From Gammaproteobacteria bacterium (GTDB lineage: Bacteria; Pseudomonadota; Gammaproteobacteria; SURF-13): 6,446 bases of DNA. The DNA lies in the NCBI GenBank assembly GCA_023487615.1, contig JAMDBH010000036.1, positions 1 through 6,446 of the forward strand, given 5' to 3'. Shown here one piece after another: positions 5,507 to 6,446 of this stretch. Under the pieces are notes generated by a model. It did no database searches and had not been told where the DNA came from. It saw only the letters and a program-made list of their open reading frames with translations. Positions within the stretch are counted from its first letter, which is position 1, and every line of letters begins with the position of its first letter. The position numbers and the translations under genes are program-made.

Positions 5507-5894
5507 GGTTGGGTTCAGAGGTCTCGGCGCCCGCTATTTGAGCGGCTGGTGGTTGAGAGCCAGAAAGGGGGGTGGAGCCGGTTGGCAGAGCGGCTTGCTT
5601 GGCGGCTCCGGGGTCCGCCGTGGCGCGTTCTATGTCCTTCTCGATGGCGGTACGGCTGTCCTCCACGATTTGGCGCAGTTGCTGAACCTCGGCCTGCTGT
5701 TCCGACAACAATTTTCTCAGCTCATCGGTCTTGAACTCGCGGTCTATATCCGCCTTGACGCTTTCGATCATGCGCCGGGTCTTGCCTATCCATTTCCCCG
5801 CCGTGCGCGCGATTTCCGGCAATCTTTTCGGGCCTACCACCAGCAGCGCCACAATGCCGACCAGGGCAATCTCACTAAAGCCGATATCGAACAT
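5490..5894 (-). CDS. tatB: Sec-independent protein translocase subunit TatB
   Basis: 134 residues. TatB joins TatC in the signal-peptide-binding complex at the inner membrane. One N-terminal membrane helix ([22 protein letters not shown], ~1-22) begins with the FDIGFSE sequence characteristic of TatB and ends at the conserved [10 protein letters not shown] hinge (21-30). A long charged amphipathic/coiled helix (~31-92) follows, then a Pro/Ala-rich, probably disordered tail. Start ATG with AAGG 9 nt upstream. It begins 20 nt after tatA ends and overlaps tatC by 17 nt, so the three are co-transcribed. Confidence 0.97.
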   Translation of the reverse strand: MFDIGFSEIALVGIVALLVVGPKRLPEIARTAGKWIGKTRRMIESVKADIDREFKTDELRKLLSEQQAEVQQLRQIVEDSRTAIEKDIERATADPGAAKQAALPTGSTPLSGSQPPAAQIAGAETSEPNHGSPR

Positions 5895-5914
5895 ACTAAG
5901 CCTTTGCTACGGCG

Positions 5915-6154
5915 TCAGACTTTTTCCTTGTCCTTGACTACCGTCTCGGCTTCGATGATGCGGCCGCCGCTGGTTTGATCAGCATGGGCGGTGGTTTCGG
6001 TCTTGGTCTCTTCGCCGGCTTCGCCATCCTTCACCGACTGGCGAAAGTTTTTGATTGCGCCGCCGAGATCGCCGCCGAGGTTGCGCAGTTTTTTGGCGCC
6101 GAATAGCACCAGGATGATGGCTAGAATGATTAACAATTGCGGTACACTGATCAT
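5915..6154 (-). CDS. tatA: Sec-independent protein translocase subunit TatA
   Basis: 79 residues. TatA oligomerises at substrate-loaded TatBC to form the passage for folded proteins. The short membrane helix [16 protein letters not shown] (4-19) ends in the invariant FG hinge (18-19), followed by the amphipathic helix [22 protein letters not shown] (20-41) with its conserved Lys/Arg and Gly pattern, then an acidic disordered tail. The ATG has GGAG 8 nt upstream. It lies 28 nt after the HIT gene, so the operon probably starts further upstream, outside the window. Confidence 0.97.
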   Translation of the reverse strand: MISVPQLLIILAIILVLFGAKKLRNLGGDLGGAIKNFRQSVKDGEAGEETKTETTAHADQTSGGRIIEAETVVKDKEKV

Positions 6155-6182
6155 GATTACTCTCCGTTGTATCCTACTTAGA

Positions 6183-6446
6183 TTAAAAGCCAGGCAGCGG
6201 CCCGCCGCCCAGTAAGTGAATGTGCAGGTGGGGAACTTCCTGTCCCCCGCCCGGGCCGGTATTGATAATGGTTCGGAAGCCGTTGTGCAGCCCTTGGGCG
6301 CGCGCGAGTTCCGGTAGCAACCGCATCATGTGGACCAGTAAGCCGTCCGGCGCGGTCTCCATTTCATTAAGGCTCGCCACATGCAGCCTGGGTACGACCA
6401 GGATATGCACGCGCGCCTTGGGGTGGATGTCCTTGAAGACAACCAC
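6183..6446 (-). CDS. hinT: HIT-family (HinT-like) nucleotide hydrolase, N-terminus off-window
   Basis: The C-terminal 88 codons of a histidine-triad protein; the frame is open at the right edge, and the first residues ([11 protein letters not shown]) match the interior of HinT, so ~20-25 residues are missing. The catalytic triad HLHIH (H73, H75, H77 in the visible part) follows [11 protein letters not shown], and GG-LPGF closes the protein as in the family. HinT-type enzymes hydrolyse purine nucleoside phosphoramidates and acyl-AMP-type compounds. In many proteobacteria this gene sits between hisI/hisE and tatA, as the 28-nt gap to tatA suggests here. That his genes lie upstream is inference. 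Confidence 0.93.
   Translation of the reverse strand: MVVFKDIHPKARVHILVVPRLHVASLNEMETAPDGLLVHMMRLLPELARAQGLHNGFRTIINTGPGGGQEVPHLHIHLLGGGPLPGF

Noticed and set aside
5505..5978. 157-codon plus-strand ORF opposite tatB/tatA
   Set aside because: It is antisense to two certain genes, has no ribosome site or family resemblance, and arises from their GC-rich codon pattern.
6444..6446. GTG at the right edge as the start of the HIT gene
   Set aside because: The sequence there corresponds to the interior [11 protein letters not shown] strand of HinT; the true start lies beyond the window.

Overview
The window looks like a proteobacterial chromosome (Beta- or Gammaproteobacteria; the sequence alone does not narrow it further). 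The evidence is a HIT-family gene followed by tatA, tatB and tatC in one minus-strand operon, and a DegS/AlgW-type periplasmic protease, cut by the left edge of the window, on the plus strand facing the operon's far end. In many proteobacteria the HIT-tatABC block continues from hisI/hisE and ends next to such a protease gene. These conserved genes have moderately high GC and proteobacterial-style codon use.

Layout from left to right: (1) 2-598 +, 3' part of a trypsin-like serine protease with one PDZ domain. (2) 783-2102 +, a 439-residue TIM-barrel protein that resembles the DRE-TIM metallolyase (HMG-CoA lyase/homocitrate synthase) superfamily; substrate unknown. (3) 2119-2430, an AT-rich, non-coding, MITE-like segment with 16-bp imperfect terminal inverted repeats and five hairpins packed end to end. 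(4) 2516-3436 +, an active-looking PAS-GGDEF diguanylate cyclase with an intact I-site. (5) 3510-3896 -, a YajD-type HNH nuclease whose best ribosome binding site belongs to an ATG that is out of frame with the rest. (6) 4002-4124 +, a 40-codon ORF that may be a gene remnant. (7) 4116-4427 -, a small Cys-rich zinc-ribbon protein with its own sigma70-like promoter, a palindrome over the -10/start region and a structured 5' leader. (8) 4604-6154 -, tatC, tatB, tatA. (9) 6183-6446 -, HIT-family protein, its 5' end beyond the window.

The tat genes make the twin-arginine translocase, which exports folded proteins; the protease is a periplasmic stress sensor of the DegS type. Between tatC and the protease lie about 4 kb of unrelated genes in both orientations, with lower and uneven GC, an insertion-like element and a possible gene fragment. 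This reads as an accessory insertion zone, not a single pathway; no recognisable defence system, prophage, CRISPR array or RNA gene was seen. The most unusual sequence is the five-hairpin array at 2276-2421.
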